From NCBI GenBank assembly GCA_028339975.1, contig JAOLDG010000006.1, positions 35,570 through 99,569 of the forward strand: a stretch of DNA of 64,000 bases, written 5' to 3'. The notes below the pieces were generated by a model. The model did not search any database and was not told the DNA's origin. It saw only the letters and a list, made by a program, of their open reading frames with translations. Source of the DNA: Hyphomicrobiales bacterium. Lineage in GTDB: Bacteria > Pseudomonadota > Alphaproteobacteria > MED-G09. The translations under genes were made by a program, and so were the position numbers. Positions 49,634 to 59,825 of this stretch are shown one piece after another (the stretch's first letter is position 1; the number at the start of each line of letters is the position of its first letter).

Positions 49634-50713
49634 TTATCCGTTTTGAGCTCTATTCCTTAAAAAGTGATCGGCTAAAACACATGCAATCATTGCTTCACCA
49701 ACCGGTACAGCTCTAATCCCAACACAAGGATCATGCCTTCCTTTTGTTGATATGTCGGTATCCTTACCTTCTTTATCAACTGTCTTTTGTAAATTTCTTA
49801 TTGATGATGTTGGTTTTATTGCGAATCTAACAATGATATCTTGGCCTGATGAGATACCCCCAAGTATGCCACCTGAATTATTTGATTTAAATGAAGGATT
49901 ATTGTTTTCCATAAACATTTCATCAGAGTTTTCACTTCCTGTAATTGATGCTGCTTCAAATCCATTGCCTATTTCTACACCCTTAACGGCATTAATACTC
50001 ATAATTGCATTTGAGATATCAGCATCTAACTTTCCATAGATTGGAGCACCAAGACCAATTGGAACATTTTTAGCTCTTAGCTCTATGATTGCTCCACAGC
50101 TATCACCATCTTTTATTAGTTTTTCTATATATTCCTCCCAGACGTCAATAGTACTAGGGTCTGGTGACCAGAATGGATTTTGGTTGATATAATCAGAATT
50201 CCAATTAGCCTTATTTATTTTATGTTCACCCAGTTGAACCAAAGCACCTTCTATTTGAATATCTGGTATTATTTTTCTGGCAATTGCACCTGCAGCCACT
50301 CTCATTGCAGTTTCCCTTGCTGATTGCCTACCACCACCTCTAATATCTCTTATTCCGTATTTTGAAAGATAGGTAAAGTCTGCATGACCAGGGCGAAATT
50401 TATCTTTTATATCAGAATAGTCTTTTGATCTTTGATCTTGATTTTCAATTATTAAGGAAATCGGAGTTCCGGTTGTTAGCTGCTTGCCATCATCATCAAT
50501 TACACCGGAAAGTATTTTGACCTGATCAGATTCTTGCCTTGGACTTGTATATTTACTTTGACCAGGTCTTCTCTTATTAAGCCAGACCTGAATATCATCT
50601 TCACTTAAGTCTATTCTAGGTGGTGTTCCATCGACAACACAACCAATTGAGGGACCGTGAGATTCTCCCCAAGTTGTAAAACGAAAAAGACGACCAAATG
50701 AATTATGTGACAT
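49634..50713 (-). CDS. aroC: Chorismate synthase AroC
   Basis: Chorismate synthase eliminates phosphate from EPSP with reduced FMN, the last step to chorismate. The three family signatures are seen: [39 protein letters not shown] and [17 protein letters not shown]. Length 359 is normal. fabI lies 11 bases upstream on the same strand. dxs faces it with six bases between stops. Confidence 0.97.
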   Translation of the reverse strand: MSHNSFGRLFRFTTWGESHGPSIGCVVDGTPPRIDLSEDDIQVWLNKRRPGQSKYTSPRQESDQVKILSGVIDDDGKQLTTGTPISLIIENQDQRSKDYSDIKDKFRPGHADFTYLSKYGIRDIRGGGRQSARETAMRVAAGAIARKIIPDIQIEGALVQLGEHKINKANWNSDYINQNPFWSPDPSTIDVWEEYIEKLIKDGDSCGAIIELRAKNVPIGLGAPIYGKLDADISNAIMSINAVKGVEIGNGFEAASITGSENSDEMFMENNNPSFKSNNSGGILGGISSGQDIIVRFAIKPTSSIRNLQKTVDKEGKDTDISTKGRHDPCVGIRAVPVGEAMIACVLADHFLRNRAQNG

Positions 50714-50724
50714 TTTTTTTTACC

Positions 50725-51537
50725 CTAAACGGTTGAAATATCAGGAGCATCTTCTGATTTCATTCCAATTATATTATAGCCTGAATCGACGTGATGTATC
50801 TCCCCTGTTACACCTGAAGATAGATCAGAAAGAAGGTATATTGCTGAATTACCAACCTCATCAATTGATACGGTTCTTTTTAAAGGTGAATTATATTCAT
50901 TCCATTTAAGGATATATCTAAAGTCCCCAATTCCTGAAGCGGCCAAAGTTTTTATTGGACCGGCAGATATTGCGTTAACTCTTATATTTTGAGATCCAAG
51001 ATCTTTTGCAAGGTACTTAACACTTGTTTCTAATCCTGCTTTCGCAATACCCATTACATTATAGTGTGGCATAACTTTTTCAGCACCATAGTAAGTAAGG
51101 GTTAAGAGTGATCCGCCATCCTTCATTAATTTTTCTGCTCGTTGAGCGACAGCAGTAAATGAATAACAAGAAATATTCAAAGTGTTGATGAAATTTTTTT
51201 CTGTTGTATCAATGTACCTTCCGTCCAATTCATTTTTATCTGAAAAACCTATTGCATGAACAACAAAATCAATTTTTCCCCATAGTTTTTCAATTTCATT
51301 GAAGGTTCTATCTACACTCTTAGAATCCGAAACATCACATTCAAAAACATTTGTAGAATTCAACTCTTTTGCTAGAGGAATTATTCTTTTTTCAATAGCC
51401 TCACCTTGATAAGTGAATGCTAATTCTGCTCCACTATTTGAGCATGCTTTAGCTATGCCCCAAGCAATAGATCGATTATTGGCAACTCCCATTATTAAGC
51501 CACGCTTACCCGATAAAATATCTGTTTTATGTTCCAT
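50725..51537 (-). CDS. fabI: Enoyl-[acyl-carrier-protein] reductase FabI
   Basis: FabI performs the last reduction of each fatty-acid elongation cycle with NADH. This SDR variant has GLIMGVANNRSIAWGIAKA, the catalytic pair Y159 and K166 in YNVMGIAK, and SAGPIKTLAASGIGDF. Length 270 is typical. It is the presumed target of triclosan-like inhibitors. It is divergent from pdxH with 130 bases between, a neighbourhood also common in other Alphaproteobacteria, and it precedes aroC. Confidence 0.96.
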   Translation of the reverse strand: MEHKTDILSGKRGLIMGVANNRSIAWGIAKACSNSGAELAFTYQGEAIEKRIIPLAKELNSTNVFECDVSDSKSVDRTFNEIEKLWGKIDFVVHAIGFSDKNELDGRYIDTTEKNFINTLNISCYSFTAVAQRAEKLMKDGGSLLTLTYYGAEKVMPHYNVMGIAKAGLETSVKYLAKDLGSQNIRVNAISAGPIKTLAASGIGDFRYILKWNEYNSPLKRTVSIDEVGNSAIYLLSDLSSGVTGEIHHVDSGYNIIGMKSEDAPDISTV

Positions 51538-51667
51538 TTTTTTTTCTTTTGAGTATGTTTATAATAGTATTGTGTGTGATTTTTTATTAAAAATCAAATT
51601 TAAGCAATACAGTCTAACAAGAGAATTGTATAATCAAAACTTGTTAATTCTAAAATAGGATTTTTTA

Positions 51668-52270
51668 ATGAAGATTGGGTTATCAAAACTAGAAGAAAAA
51701 GATCCTTTTGTTTTGTTTGATAAGTGGTTCAAATTAGCATCAAAACATGAGATTTCTGATCCTAATGCAATGTCATTATCTACATCCAACCTGAATAGTT
51801 TTCCCAATGTAAGAATAGTTCTTATGAAAAAATTTGATAAAGATGGTTTGGTATTCTTTTCTAACTCTAGGAGTAAAAAAGGGAGGGAAATCGAATCAAA
51901 TTCAAAAGTAGCGGCTTGCTTTCATTGGAAATCTCTTGAAAAGCAAGTAAGGCTAAGAGGTAAAATCAAAAGAATAACTGATATTGAATCAGATCATTAT
52001 TTTTCTTCCAGAGACAGGAATTCTCAAATAGGTGCCTGGGCATCCCTTCAATCTAAAAAGTTATCAAAGAGAAGTGAGTTAGAAAAGCGATATAATGAAA
52101 TATCAGTAAAATATAAAAATAAAGAAATACCTCGTCCATCTCATTGGTGCGGATATATTATAAAGGCAAGTTCTATAGAGTTTTGGGATAATAGAGCTTA
52201 TCGGCTACACGAAAGATTATTGTTTGAAGAAAAAAAAGGAAAGTGGATTTCCTGTAATCTTTTTCCTTAG
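51668..52270 (+). CDS. pdxH: Pyridoxamine/pyridoxine 5'-phosphate oxidase PdxH
   Basis: PdxH oxidises pyridoxine or pyridoxamine phosphate to pyridoxal 5'-phosphate with FMN. Visible are PNVRIVLMKKFDKDGLVFFSNSRSKKGREI, ACFHWKSLEKQVRLRGKI, SQIGAWASLQS and the C-terminal signature EFWDNRAYRLHERLLF. Length 200. AGGA lies upstream of the ATG. The end overlaps the stop of the opposing metallo-hydrolase gene by four bases. Confidence 0.96.
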   Translation: MKIGLSKLEEKDPFVLFDKWFKLASKHEISDPNAMSLSTSNLNSFPNVRIVLMKKFDKDGLVFFSNSRSKKGREIESNSKVAACFHWKSLEKQVRLRGKIKRITDIESDHYFSSRDRNSQIGAWASLQSKKLSKRSELEKRYNEISVKYKNKEIPRPSHWCGYIIKASSIEFWDNRAYRLHERLLFEEKKGKWISCNLFP

Positions 52271-53157
52271 TTTATTTCGTAAAAACCTTCTAAATTTGAA
52301 CCACTAACTTTTATTTGATCATTATCTATCATTCTCTTTAAGTGAGCTAATGTCGACATTGAAGCTGCTGGATAAAGTTTTTTATCAACGTCTGCATAAA
52401 TAATTTTAACGATATCTATAACTTTATTATTACCAGATTTTATAGCTTCTTCTATTTGGTTTTCTCTGGTTATTCTGTGGCTGATATATTTTTTTACTAA
52501 ATCCTGAGGGTTTTTTATCATTTTTCCATGCGTTGGAAGGTAATACTTATCATTTCTTTGTAATAGTTTCTCTAATGACTGCATATATTCTTCCATATTA
52601 CCGTCAGGTGGAACAATAACAGTAGTTGACCATCCCATTACATGGTCACCTGAGAATAGAATTTTCTCCTCCTCTAGTGAGTAGCATAAATGATTCGACG
52701 TATGGCCTGGAGTATGGATAGCCTGAAGGGTCCAGTCCTTCCCTTTTATAATATCTCCATCCTTAACGCCAACATCACATTTGAATTCTTTGTCGTAACC
52801 TTCTTCAAACTTATTTTCATCACCGGTATTTATATCATTTTCATTAAAGGAATATATGAGTGCTCCTGTTTTTTCCTGAAGATATTTTGATAGTGGTGAA
52901 TGATCATTATGGGTATGCGTAACTATTATATGAGTTATTTTTTGATTTTTTGTTATACTTAAAATTGCCTCAAGGTGGTCATTATCGACTGGACCAGGGT
53001 CTATAACAGCTAATTCATTTGACCCAATTATATATGTTCCGGTCCCTGTATAAGTAAATGGGCCAGGGTTATTGGCAATTACTCGCCTGACCAGCGGAGT
53101 AATTTGATCGCAAACTCCATATTCAAAAGAAAAATCTATCGAGTTAGCTTTATTCAT
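52267..53157 (-). CDS. Metallo-beta-lactamase-fold hydrolase (LACTB2-like)
   Basis: A 296-residue zinc hydrolase. The metal motif is H81-T-H83-N-D85-H86, with further ligands in HTPGHTSNH, FSGDHVMGW and YLPTHGKMI. A winged-helix segment follows near the C-terminus (YPAASMSTLAHLKRMI). LACTB2-type members can act as RNases or thioesterases; which applies here is unknown. I use the ATG at 53157, one base after the tldD stop; an upstream ATG at 53175 would overlap tldD by 17 bases. Confidence 0.85.
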   Translation of the reverse strand: MNKANSIDFSFEYGVCDQITPLVRRVIANNPGPFTYTGTGTYIIGSNELAVIDPGPVDNDHLEAILSITKNQKITHIIVTHTHNDHSPLSKYLQEKTGALIYSFNENDINTGDENKFEEGYDKEFKCDVGVKDGDIIKGKDWTLQAIHTPGHTSNHLCYSLEEEKILFSGDHVMGWSTTVIVPPDGNMEEYMQSLEKLLQRNDKYYLPTHGKMIKNPQDLVKKYISHRITRENQIEEAIKSGNNKVIDIVKIIYADVDKKLYPAASMSTLAHLKRMIDNDQIKVSGSNLEGFYEIN

Positions 53158-53158
53158 A

Positions 53159-54583
53159 CTAAGAAGTACCACCAACAGTTATTTCATCAATTCTTAAAGT
53201 TGGTTGCCCAACACCAACTGGAACGCTTTGTCCGGCTTTACCGCAGGTGCCAATTCCATCATCTAACGATGAATCGTTTCCAACCATCTTAATTTTATTT
53301 AGTGCTTTCGGTCCATCACCTATTAAAGTAGCCCCTTTTATTGGAGAGCATATTTTACCGTTTTCAATCTCGTACCCTTCTGTACAACTAAAAACAAATT
53401 TTCCTGAAGTGATATCGACTTGTCCACCACCAAAATTGACCATATACAATCCTTTTTTTACTGATTTAATTATTTCATCAGGTTCATATTTTCCGTTAGT
53501 CATGTATGTATTTGTCATTCTAGGCATTGGTTGATGCATAAAACTCTCTCTTCTACCATTGCCAGTGGGCTGTTCATTCATTAATCTTGCATTCATATTG
53601 TCTTGGAGATAACCCTTTAATATCCCATTTTCAATTAAGACTGTTTCTTGAGTTGAAGTTCCTTCATCATCAATATTTAGGGATCCTCTTCTGTCAGGTA
53701 TCGTTCCATTATCTATTACGGTTACTTGTTCATCAGCAACTTTTTGGCCCATCATATTTGAAAATGCGGATGTACCCTTTCTATTAAAATCCCCTTCAAG
53801 GCCATGGCCTACAGCTTCATGTAAAAGAACCCCTGGCCATCCTGAAGCTAGAATTACTGTCATTTCGCCTGCAGGAGTATCAATCGAATCAAGATTAGTT
53901 AATGCTTGGCTAAGAGCTTTCTTTGCAGCATTTTGATAAAAATCTTTTGAATTTAGCCTTGTGTAATCCCACCTTCCTCCAGTTCCATAAGAGCCAGATT
54001 CCTGTCTTTTGCCATTATTAACTATAACGGAGATATTTAATCTTACCAAAGGTCTTTCATCAGTAACTATTTCACCTTCTTTATTAAAGATCATGATTGA
54101 CTGGAAGTTACCTGACAAACTTACACTTACCTGCTGAACTCGATTATCATAACTTCTTAAAAATTCATCTATATTTTTAACTAATTTAATTTTTTCATCA
54201 AAGGAAATAGAATTTAAAGGATTACTTTCCGAGTACAAACTCTTCTTAATATCAGTACTACTCTCTTTTACTGGATGCTTTCTCTCTGAAATAAAAATAT
54301 CCTTACCATTTCTTGCAGTCTGAATTGCATCTAAAGAGGACTTAATTGACTGCTTATTGAGTATCGTAGAATTTGCATAGCCAGTTATATCACCTGATAC
54401 TAAACGAGAACCAAAACCACTACTGATATCAAAATTTGCATTTTTTAATCTACCATCGTCGAAAAGAAATGATTCACTAGGGGTTGTTTCAAAAAATAGT
54501 TCCCCATCATCTGATCCATGAAGAGCTTTTTGAACCATTGAAGAAACTTGATCTCTCCCAATATCATCAAACATATTATCCAT
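53159..54583 (-). CDS. tldD: Metalloprotease TldD
   Basis: TldD is the zinc-binding catalytic half of the TldD/TldE protease. The HEAVGH motif is H255-E256-x3-H260 in a glycine-rich stretch (HEAVGHGLEGDFNRKGTSAF), and a later cysteine-containing segment (GIGTCGKAGQSVPVGVGQP) completes the site. Length 474 is normal. It leads a two-gene unit with a metallo-hydrolase. Its partner pmbA lies at 7781-9112. Confidence 0.95.
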   Translation of the reverse strand: MDNMFDDIGRDQVSSMVQKALHGSDDGELFFETTPSESFLFDDGRLKNANFDISSGFGSRLVSGDITGYANSTILNKQSIKSSLDAIQTARNGKDIFISERKHPVKESSTDIKKSLYSESNPLNSISFDEKIKLVKNIDEFLRSYDNRVQQVSVSLSGNFQSIMIFNKEGEIVTDERPLVRLNISVIVNNGKRQESGSYGTGGRWDYTRLNSKDFYQNAAKKALSQALTNLDSIDTPAGEMTVILASGWPGVLLHEAVGHGLEGDFNRKGTSAFSNMMGQKVADEQVTVIDNGTIPDRRGSLNIDDEGTSTQETVLIENGILKGYLQDNMNARLMNEQPTGNGRRESFMHQPMPRMTNTYMTNGKYEPDEIIKSVKKGLYMVNFGGGQVDITSGKFVFSCTEGYEIENGKICSPIKGATLIGDGPKALNKIKMVGNDSSLDDGIGTCGKAGQSVPVGVGQPTLRIDEITVGGTS

Positions 54584-54667
54584 TAATTATTTCCTTCAAA
54601 AACTTTAGTTTAATATTTTTCATAATAAAATATTCCATTTACTATGGATACGATATAATTACTAACT

Positions 54668-56038
54668 ATGAAATATATTTCTACAAGAGGAGAATCCAAG
54701 GAGCTTGGATTTGAGGAAGCACTTTTAAGAGGCTTGGCACCTGACGGAGGGCTTTATGTTCCTTCAGAATGGCCATCTATTGATTTTACAAAATTAAAAA
54801 ATCAATTTTATTGGGAAAGCGCTGCTGAAATATTACAACCATTTTTCGGTGATTTTATTGATAAGAAAGAATTAAATATACTAACAAAAAAAGCATATAA
54901 ATCTTTCAATACAGAAAATATGACACCTCTTATTCAGCTTGATGATAATAAATATCTTTTAGAACTATTCCATGGGCCAACTCTTGCATTTAAGGATTTT
55001 GCAATGCTCCTCCTTGCAGAGTTATTTGATCTCTCGCTTAAAAAAAGAAATAAGAATATTACTATTATTGGAGCCACATCTGGGGATACTGGAAGTGCTG
55101 CGATCGAAGCGTTTAAAAACAGTAAAAATGTAAATGTTTTTATTTTTTTTCCTAAGGATAGAGTTTCTGAAATTCAAAAAAAACAAATGACAACTACTGG
55201 TGGAGATAGAGTCTTTCCAATAGAAATTAATGGTACATTTGATGATTGCCAAAATATTGTGAAAGCCTTGTTTAATGACTCAAGTTTCAATAATGAAGTT
55301 AGTCTTGGTGCTATTAATTCAATAAATTGGGGAAGGATCGCAGCGCAAATTGTATATTACTTTACATCTTTTAAGTTATTAGAAAATGGACCTATTTCAT
55401 ACTCAGTACCAACAGGTAACTTTGGTGATATTTTAGCTGGTTGGGTTGCAAAAAAGATAGGTCTTCCAATCAATAACCTGTTAATTGCAACAAATGAAAA
55501 TGATATTTTAGCAAGAACACTGAAGAGTGGAATTTATTCGATTGATAAGGCAAAGGCAACAATGTCGCCAAGCATGGACATTCAAATTTCCAGTAACTTT
55601 GAACGTTTATTATTTGAGGCATATGGTCGAGATTCCTCCAAAATTAAAAGTCTTATGAGCAACCTTAAGGATAATAAAGAATTTACTATTGATGATTATG
55701 CTTTAGATTTTATAAAAAAAGATTTTCATGCAAAAAGCATTTCTGAGGAAGATACTACAAGCTGTATTTCTGATGTTTACAAGAAAACTGGATATGTATT
55801 AGATCCTCACACGGCAGTTGGATATGCTGCAAGTAATAGTTTACCATCTGAGGGATCAATTATTACTCTTGGAACCGCACATCCCGCAAAATTCCCTACT
55901 GCTGTTAAAAAGAGTTTAGGAACTGTCCCAGAGATGCCTGATAGGTTAAAAAAAGTGATGAATGGTGATGAGAGATTTTCTGAAATGAATATTGATTTAG
56001 AAAAAATTAAAGATTTTATTCGTTCAAATATAGTTTAA
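54668..56038 (+). CDS. thrC: Threonine synthase ThrC
   Basis: Threonine synthase converts phosphohomoserine to threonine with pyridoxal phosphate. The start MKYISTRGESKELGFEEALLRGLAPDGGLYVP is the signature of the proteobacterial long form. The PLP lysine lies in LAFKDFAMLL, and ATSGDTGSAAIEAF binds the phosphate. Length 456. No ribosome-binding site is obvious. The upstream enzyme of the pathway, thrB, is at 58860-59825. Confidence 0.96.
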   Translation: MKYISTRGESKELGFEEALLRGLAPDGGLYVPSEWPSIDFTKLKNQFYWESAAEILQPFFGDFIDKKELNILTKKAYKSFNTENMTPLIQLDDNKYLLELFHGPTLAFKDFAMLLLAELFDLSLKKRNKNITIIGATSGDTGSAAIEAFKNSKNVNVFIFFPKDRVSEIQKKQMTTTGGDRVFPIEINGTFDDCQNIVKALFNDSSFNNEVSLGAINSINWGRIAAQIVYYFTSFKLLENGPISYSVPTGNFGDILAGWVAKKIGLPINNLLIATNENDILARTLKSGIYSIDKAKATMSPSMDIQISSNFERLLFEAYGRDSSKIKSLMSNLKDNKEFTIDDYALDFIKKDFHAKSISEEDTTSCISDVYKKTGYVLDPHTAVGYAASNSLPSEGSIITLGTAHPAKFPTAVKKSLGTVPEMPDRLKKVMNGDERFSEMNIDLEKIKDFIRSNIV

Positions 56039-56050
56039 TTTTTTGGATTA

Positions 56051-57271
56051 ATGATGTTAAAAATTGTTTACAAATATTTTTTTATTTTAATCTCTCTTTT
56101 CTTTTCTCTTAATATTCAAGCGCAATACTTAACTTTGGACTCTCATATCGATATACCTTTTGATTATATGGATAATCCTAAAAATGATCCTGGTAATTTA
56201 ACTGAAATGCAGGTTGATTTTTCTAAAATGAAATCAGGCGGTCTAGACGCAGGTTTTTTTATTGTTTATGTCGAGCAATCCTCCCTAACAAGCGATGGTT
56301 ATGAAAAGGCAAAAGATTTAGCCATGTTAAAGTTTAACGCTATTCACAAAATGGTTAACACATACCCAAATAAAATTAGACTTGCATTAAGCCCGAGTGA
56401 TATTAAAAAAGCCAAAGAAGATGGACTCATGTCAGCTGCAATTGGCATTGAAAATGGATACATAATCGGGAACGATATAAATCTAATAAAAGAATTTTAT
56501 GATTTAGGTGCTCGATATATTACATTAGCTCATATTGGTCATAATCAAATTTCCGATAGCTCGATACCTAAAAAATCACTTAATGATTCATATAAAAAAC
56601 ATGGAGGAATTTCTCTTTTTGGTAAACAAGTAATTTCGAAAATGAATGAATTGGGAATAATGATTGATATTAGCCATATTTCCGACATGGCTGCTAAACA
56701 AGTAATTAAATTATCTAAAACGCCTGTTATTGCCTCTCATTCGGCTGTAAAGGCTATAGCAAATCATCCTAGAAATTTATCAGATGATTTAATTAAGCAA
56801 ATTGCACAAAAAAATGGTGTTATTCAAGTTGTTGCATTTTCTTCATATGTGCAGGTTAATTTAGAGAGAAATAGGGCAATAAATGATCTAAGAAAATCTA
56901 TCGTTAATTTAGCAGGTGATAATGATTTTGTTTATAAAAAACATTCACAATATTCTGAATATAAAATTAAATTGGCGGAAATTGATAAAGAGTTTCCTTT
57001 GCCAGATGTAAATTATTTTGTCGATCACATAGATTATATTGTTAATTTAGTTGGTATAAATTATGTTGGTATTTCATCTGATTTTGGAGGCGGTGGTGGA
57101 ATTAATGGCTGGATGGACGCATCTCAGACTAATAATATTACCTCAGCTCTCATAGAAAGAGGATATTCTAATAACGATATTAAGAAAATTTGGTCTGAAA
57201 ATCTTTTAAGAGTTTGGAGCTCAGTTGAAAGTTACCCAATAAAGAATTCTATGCAAAACCCCTCTGGTTAG
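56051..57271 (+). CDS. Exported membrane dipeptidase (peptidase M19)
   Basis: A 406-residue zinc dipeptidase of the renal dipeptidase family. A signal peptide covers about residues 1-24, ending IQA. Metal ligands include H32 and D34 (LDSHIDIPF), the glutamate in IGIENGYIIG, and the histidines of TLAHIGHN and ASHSAVKAI. It probably cleaves dipeptides in the periplasm for amino-acid uptake. It follows thrC by 12 bases, and its end overlaps the opposing YqgE gene by 23 bases. Confidence 0.92.
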   Translation: MMLKIVYKYFFILISLFFSLNIQAQYLTLDSHIDIPFDYMDNPKNDPGNLTEMQVDFSKMKSGGLDAGFFIVYVEQSSLTSDGYEKAKDLAMLKFNAIHKMVNTYPNKIRLALSPSDIKKAKEDGLMSAAIGIENGYIIGNDINLIKEFYDLGARYITLAHIGHNQISDSSIPKKSLNDSYKKHGGISLFGKQVISKMNELGIMIDISHISDMAAKQVIKLSKTPVIASHSAVKAIANHPRNLSDDLIKQIAQKNGVIQVVAFSSYVQVNLERNRAINDLRKSIVNLAGDNDFVYKKHSQYSEYKIKLAEIDKEFPLPDVNYFVDHIDYIVNLVGINYVGISSDFGGGGGINGWMDASQTNNITSALIERGYSNNDIKKIWSENLLRVWSSVESYPIKNSMQNPSG

Positions 57272-57827
57272 AAAGAGAGCCTATATTGATACCCATACTT
57301 GTAATTACCTTTAACCAAATCAATTCAGGATTTTCTTCAAAAATAATACTATTTGATGCACCCCATATTAGCCAATCACTTGATTTTATTTCCGATTCTA
57401 GTTGACCAGCCTCCCATTCTGAAGAGCCGATAATTAACTTTGATTTACCGGGAAATTTATTATCCACTAATAAAGGTAATATTTTTTTTGATCCTGTTAT
57501 AGAGCAATCAGTATTTAATATTTGGTTAGTTTCCGGAATAGAATAGTCATTTGAATGTAAAACTACCACCCTTTCACAATTTATAGGACCTCCGTAAAAC
57601 ACATTTATATCTTTATTAAATTTAAATTCTTTTAAGTTAAGATTCTCTGAATTTTTTTCAAGTATATCTTTATAACTTAATATGTCGGTTTGTTTGTTGA
57701 TAATAAGACCCTTCGCACCATCATCTGAAAAAGATGTTATCAAAACGACAGATTTTTTGAACCTTTCATCATCCATTCCTGGCATCGCTATTAAAAATTG
57801 ACCAATTAAAGATGTTTCTTGATGCAT
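57249..57827 (-). CDS. YqgE/AlgH family protein (DUF179)
   Basis: A 192-residue protein of the YqgE/AlgH family. Typical segments are LIGQFLIAMPGMDDERFKKSVVLI, DGAKGLIINK, VFYGGPINCERVVVLHS and GSSEWEAGQLESEI. The biochemical role is unknown; in Pseudomonas AlgH affects alginate and other regulation. It shares no operon partner here, as the peroxiredoxin lies divergently upstream. Confidence 0.93.
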   Translation of the reverse strand: MHQETSLIGQFLIAMPGMDDERFKKSVVLITSFSDDGAKGLIINKQTDILSYKDILEKNSENLNLKEFKFNKDINVFYGGPINCERVVVLHSNDYSIPETNQILNTDCSITGSKKILPLLVDNKFPGKSKLIIGSSEWEAGQLESEIKSSDWLIWGASNSIIFEENPELIWLKVITSMGINIGSLSNQRGFA

Positions 57828-57943
57828 TTTATTCCCTATAAAAAAGATAATTCTTATTATTTCTTACAAATGATAATCTTTTAATTATATAAATGTTATA
57901 GATTGTCTATATAAATAATTATTAAATATTCAGGAGAAAGATT

Positions 57944-58429
57944 ATGACGATACAAGAAGGCGATAAATTACCGGAGGTTACACTTCACCATATGACTGAA
58001 AAAGGACCAACTCCAATAACTCCAAGTGAACTCTTTAGCGGAAAGAAGTCTGTTCTTTTTGCTGTACCTGGTGCTTTTACACCGGGATGTTCTATGCAGC
58101 ATTTACCAGGCTTTATAAATAATTCCCAGGAAATCCTCGGTAAAGGGGTTGATCAAATAGTTTGCTTATCTGTTAACGATGCATTTGTTATGGATGCATG
58201 GGGTAAGGATAAAGGTGCTGGTAGTAAGATTTTAATGGTTGGTGATGGTAACGGAGATTTTACTGAAGCAACAGGATTGGCAATGGACGGATCAGGTTTT
58301 GGTCTTGGGAATCGGTCCTTGAGATATTCAATGATTATAGATGATAATTCTATAACAAAATTAAATTTAGAATCTAATCCTGGAGAAATTGCAGAATCCA
58401 GTGCAGAAAAAATACTTGAACAACTTTAG
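57944..58429 (+). CDS. Peroxiredoxin (Prx5-type)
   Basis: A 161-residue thiol peroxidase of the Prx5 subgroup. The peroxidatic cysteine is C49 in VPGAFTPGCSMQHLPGF, where TPGC replaces the TPVC of other groups. A second cysteine, C74 (IVCLSVND), could form the resolving bond. It reduces hydrogen peroxide and alkyl hydroperoxides, with the reductant not readable here. AGGAG lies before the ATG. The gene faces rnhA with six bases between stops. Confidence 0.93.
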   Translation: MTIQEGDKLPEVTLHHMTEKGPTPITPSELFSGKKSVLFAVPGAFTPGCSMQHLPGFINNSQEILGKGVDQIVCLSVNDAFVMDAWGKDKGAGSKILMVGDGNGDFTEATGLAMDGSGFGLGNRSLRYSMIIDDNSITKLNLESNPGEIAESSAEKILEQL

Positions 58430-58435
58430 ATAATT

Positions 58436-58870
58436 TTAGTAAATTATACCCATTCGGGCGAGCTCATCAGCTCGCTCGTTTCCTGGGTCACCATCATGGC
58501 CCTTAACCCATTTCCATTCGACATTTCTATCATTATGAAGAGTGTCTAACTCTTCCCATAAATCAGAATTTTTAACAGGTTTTTTTGAAGCTGTTTTCCA
58601 ATTATTCTTTTTCCAATTGTGTATCCACTTAGTTATTCCGTCTTTGACATAGCTAGAATCAGTAAAAAGAGTAATTTCATAACTTTTATCAATATACTCC
58701 AAAGCTCTAATTGCAGCTGTTAACTCCATTCGATTATTTGTTGTATTTTTCTCTCCGCCATTTATATCAAAAGTTTCTTCATTCATCCTAATAGTTGCTC
58801 CCCACCCACCAGGACCAGGATTACCAGAGCATGCTCCATCAGTATAAACTTCGACTTTTTTATTTATCAT
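58436..58870 (-). CDS. rnhA: Ribonuclease HI
   Basis: RNase HI removes RNA from RNA:DNA hybrids. The active-site carboxylates are D11, E49, D71 and D135, with the histidine H125 in [18 protein letters not shown]. The start [17 protein letters not shown] is the family signature. I chose the ATG at 58870, whose GAGG lies nine bases upstream inside the end of thrB, giving 144 residues and an 11-base overlap. An ATG two codons earlier is possible. ispH-thrB-rnhA is a known alphaproteobacterial order. Confidence 0.95.
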   Translation of the reverse strand: MINKKVEVYTDGACSGNPGPGGWGATIRMNEETFDINGGEKNTTNNRMELTAAIRALEYIDKSYEITLFTDSSYVKDGITKWIHNWKKNNWKTASKKPVKNSDLWEELDTLHNDRNVEWKWVKGHDGDPGNERADELARMGIIY

Positions 58871-59825
58871 AGCCATAGGCCTCAATATCACTAATTTCTT
58901 CATGGAAACGAAGTCTCTTAAGAAACTCCTGGGGATCCTGGTAGTGCACAATATCTATATCATTAGAGTTGTTTAAATTATCCACTCTTGTTAATAAAAA
59001 TCTTAGGGCTGACCCCGAACATAAAATTGGTAATGAATTTAATTCGTTCTCTGAAAGATTTCTAACCCCCTGATATCCCTTTATTAAACTTTTGAAATTT
59101 TCTTCTGAAAAATTATTGTCACCATCAAAGCACCATGCGTTTATGCATATACTTAAGTCATATGCAAAAAAATCATGGCATGAAAAATAAAAATCAATTA
59201 ATCCAGATACTTTATTTTCTAAAAAAAGAACATTATCTGGAAATAAATCTGCATGAATTATTCCTTGCGGTAGATCTTTAGGCCAAAGATTTTCAATTCT
59301 TGTATATTCATTTTTTAATTTACCGTAAAGGCCATCTTCAATAACATTAAGTTTTAGTTTGTTTTTTTCTATCATTTTATTCCAACCATTAAATGATAAG
59401 TCATTATTCTTTATTGGATCAAAATCTTTAACACTCATATGCAATTCAGCTAACGCCTTACCTATCTCCTCAGTGTGATATTTTGTAATTAAAGATACTG
59501 ATTTTCCTTTTAAAAAGGTTAAAAGTGCTGAAGATTTTGATTTGATTGTACCAAGGGATTTGTTTTCTATGTTTTTAACTGGAGTGGGGCACATAATATT
59601 TTTTTTTGACAAGTGCATCATTAAATTTAAAAAAAAATTAATATCATCAATATCATTAATATTTTCATATATTGTTAAAATAAAGTCCTTTGAGTCGACT
59701 CCAATTTTATAATTCGTATTCTGAATCCCTTCATTAATTCCCTCAAAATAATTAAGGTTTTCTAAGTTATAATTTTTTAAAAATTCTTTAAGATCAGATT
59801 CGTTGATATGAGTAAAAACTGCCAT
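58860..59825 (-). CDS. thrB: Homoserine kinase ThrB (aminoglycoside-phosphotransferase-like)
   Basis: This type II homoserine kinase makes phosphohomoserine for threonine synthesis. The 321-residue protein has the APH fold with the catalytic segment [15 protein letters not shown] and [21 protein letters not shown]. The start [19 protein letters not shown] is characteristic of ThrB in Alphaproteobacteria. It begins directly after the ispH stop (TAAATG) and overlaps rnhA, so the three are very likely one operon. Confidence 0.95.
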   Translation of the reverse strand: MAVFTHINESDLKEFLKNYNLENLNYFEGINEGIQNTNYKIGVDSKDFILTIYENINDIDDINFFLNLMMHLSKKNIMCPTPVKNIENKSLGTIKSKSSALLTFLKGKSVSLITKYHTEEIGKALAELHMSVKDFDPIKNNDLSFNGWNKMIEKNKLKLNVIEDGLYGKLKNEYTRIENLWPKDLPQGIIHADLFPDNVLFLENKVSGLIDFYFSCHDFFAYDLSICINAWCFDGDNNFSEENFKSLIKGYQGVRNLSENELNSLPILCSGSALRFLLTRVDNLNNSNDIDIVHYQDPQEFLKRLRFHEEISDIEAYGYDK

